Assembly: GCF_900176285.1 (NCBI RefSeq)
Contig: NZ_FWXF01000003.1
Location: forward strand, 126,501 to 190,500
Direction of reading: 5' to 3'
Source of the DNA: Desulfacinum hydrothermale DSM 13146
GTDB taxonomy: Bacteria; Desulfobacterota; Syntrophobacteria; Syntrophobacterales; DSM-9756
Length of the DNA: 64,000 nt
Under the pieces are notes generated by a model that was not told the origin of the DNA, did no database searches, and saw only the letters and a list, made by a program, of their open reading frames with translations. Positions 62,916-64,000 of the stretch are shown here, one piece after another. Position numbers and translations under genes: made by a program. Position 1 is the stretch's first letter; each line of letters begins with the position of its first letter.

Positions 62916-64000
62916 CCCGTTGAAGAGGCAGCCACACGGTAAAGGTCGTTCCGCTGCCCACCGCTGTATTGACGAATATCCGCCCGCCGTGCCGCGCCAC
63001 GATCCCGTAGGACACGGACAAGCCCAGGCCCGTTCCCTGCCCCACCTGCTTGGTGGTGAAGAAGGGATCGAAGAGCTTTCCCATGTGCTCTTCGGGGATC
63101 CCGCAACCGGTGTCCACCACGCTGACGCTCACCCCCGGCCTTTCCCCGCCGTCCTGGTCCGGGCGGCTCTCCGTGCGGCTTGTCACCGTGATGGTCCCGC
63201 CCGCTGCCGTGGCATCCAGGGCGTTGATCAACAGGTTCATGAAGACCCCGCGCATCTGCTCCGGATCCACCACCAATGGGGGCAAGGACTCGGCAAGCAG
63301 ACACTTCAATTCCACTCCTTTGATGAGAGCCTGGTTCTCCATGAGAGCCACGGTGGAAAGAATGAGCCGATTGAGGTCCGTGGGCTCCGGATGCAGCGCC
63401 GTCTGGCGGGAAAAGTCCAACAGGCCCTTGACGATCTTTCGAACCCGTTCGGTGGCGTCGGCAATGGTCTTGAGCCCCTCACGCACATCATCCGGCAGGT
63501 CTTGGCGATCCATGAACAGGTGGCTGAAGGTGAGCACACCCGTCAGGGGGTTGTTGATTTCATGGGCCACGCCGGCTGCCAAACGCCCCACGCTGGCCTG
63601 CTTCTGGGCCAAGAAGAGCTTGTCTTCCGTTTCCTGGCGCTGGCGGTTTTCCCGCTCCCGAATGGACGCCAGCATGTCCTTGAAGGTCTTCTGGAGCACC
63701 CCCAGCTCGGAGTGGGACACGGGCTCGATCTGGGGCGACAGGTCCCCTTGGGAGACCTGTCGGGCCGCCTTGATGAGTTGATGCACCGGCCACATGATCC
63801 GACGCTCCAGGATGGATCCCATCACGATGGCCGTGCTAATCCCCAACAGGCTCATGGCCATGAAGGTGAGCAAGGCCTTGTTGCGCACATCCACGTAAGG
63901 CCGTTCGGGAACACCCACACAGAGCATGCCGATGCGGTCCCCTGTAGCGGCATCCGTCAGGGGCTCATAGGAGGTCATGAACCAATCCCCCACCACCCAG
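62899..64000 (-). CDS. Sensor histidine kinase, HAMP-HisKA-HATPase (N-terminus beyond window)
   Basis: The C-terminal 366 or so residues of a membrane kinase. The visible part starts in the periplasmic sensor end (DWFMTSYEPLTDA ... GMLCVGVPERPY, reminiscent of a single-Cache domain), then a membrane helix, HAMP (PVHQLIKAARQVSQGDLS), a coiled coil, the phospho-accepting VAHEINNPLTG and the ATP-binding boxes: N (FMNLLINALDA), G1 (VVDTGCGIPEE), F (LFDPFFTTK) and G2 (GTGLGLSVSYGI). The H-E-I-N-N-P motif marks the NtrB-like class. The frame is open at base 64000. Confidence 0.94.
   Translation of the reverse strand, partial: WVVGDWFMTSYEPLTDAATGDRIGMLCVGVPERPYVDVRNKALLTFMAMSLLGISTAIVMGSILERRIMWPVHQLIKAARQVSQGDLSPQIEPVSHSELGVLQKTFKDMLASIRERENRQRQETEDKLFLAQKQASVGRLAAGVAHEINNPLTGVLTFSHLFMDRQDLPDDVREGLKTIADATERVRKIVKGLLDFSRQTALHPEPTDLNRLILSTVALMENQALIKGVELKCLLAESLPPLVVDPEQMRGVFMNLLINALDATAAGGTITVTSRTESRPDQDGGERPGVSVSVVDTGCGIPEEHMGKLFDPFFTTKQVGQGTGLGLSVSYGIVARHGGRIFVNTAVGSGTTFTVWLPLQRDDARE

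Noticed and set aside
1-64000. CRISPR array
   Set aside because: No regularly spaced direct repeats were seen; the repeats present are dispersed and palindromic.

Overview
The window is one contiguous stretch of a GC-rich (about 60% G+C by eye) Gram-negative bacterial chromosome. The gene set points to the Desulfobacterota (old Deltaproteobacteria), probably near the Syntrophobacterales: a full nuo operon with a NuoE-NuoF fusion, archease-RtcB, a SPOR protein after argS, several Cache-type sensors and zinc-ribbon regulators. This placement is inference from content and protein style; there is no rRNA here to confirm it.

Layout. 1-4.4 kb: a Cache chemoreceptor cut by the window edge, a drug/metabolite transporter, an EAL-HDOD protein and a GAF sensor. 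4.5-19.2 kb: a 13-gene complex I operon on the minus strand, nuoEF-A-B-C-D-G-H-I-J-K-L-M-N, behind a good sigma-70 promoter. 19.4-21.4 kb: a scar with a broken REP-associated (Y1) transposase joined to a headless chemoreceptor. 21.4-24.7 kb: an island carrying a DUF2490 outer-membrane protein, a dead HicA toxin, a TauE/SafE exporter with a rhodanese protein, and a methyltransferase. The last three genes are much richer in A+T than their surroundings. Several gaps between these genes hold attC-like inverted repeats whose core sequences match the cassette borders as integron recombination predicts. No integrase is visible, so this looks like an integrase-less cassette cluster.

25.6-41.3 kb: Nudix hydrolase, an unusual Gre factor, the RNA-repair pair archease-rtcB, then tRNA-Gly and the translation/RNA operon rimP-nusA-ylxR-infB-DUF503-rbfA-nrnA-truB-rpsO-pnp-M16 peptidase. 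The tRNA followed by a terminator before rimP resembles the metY-nusA layout of E. coli. 41.6-43.3 kb: metallo-beta-lactamase-fold hydrolase and a universal stress protein. 43.9-49.8 kb: DUF2065-queA-tgt-yajC-secD-secF on the minus strand, covering queuosine synthesis and Sec export. 50-56.6 kb: alr, argS, SPOR protein, a FemAB-like N-acyltransferase and an M20 dipeptidase. 56.8-64 kb: a zinc-ribbon/pseudo-receiver protein with a small coupled gene, a proteasome-fold protein, tRNA-Pro, uvrC, a DUF721/DciA-like protein, tRNA-Arg, and a receiver plus histidine kinase pair cut by the window edge.

Between genes lies a dispersed fold-back repeat (four copies of about 190-215 bp plus isolated ends) that tends to start or stop exactly at stop codons, and two REP-like palindromes.
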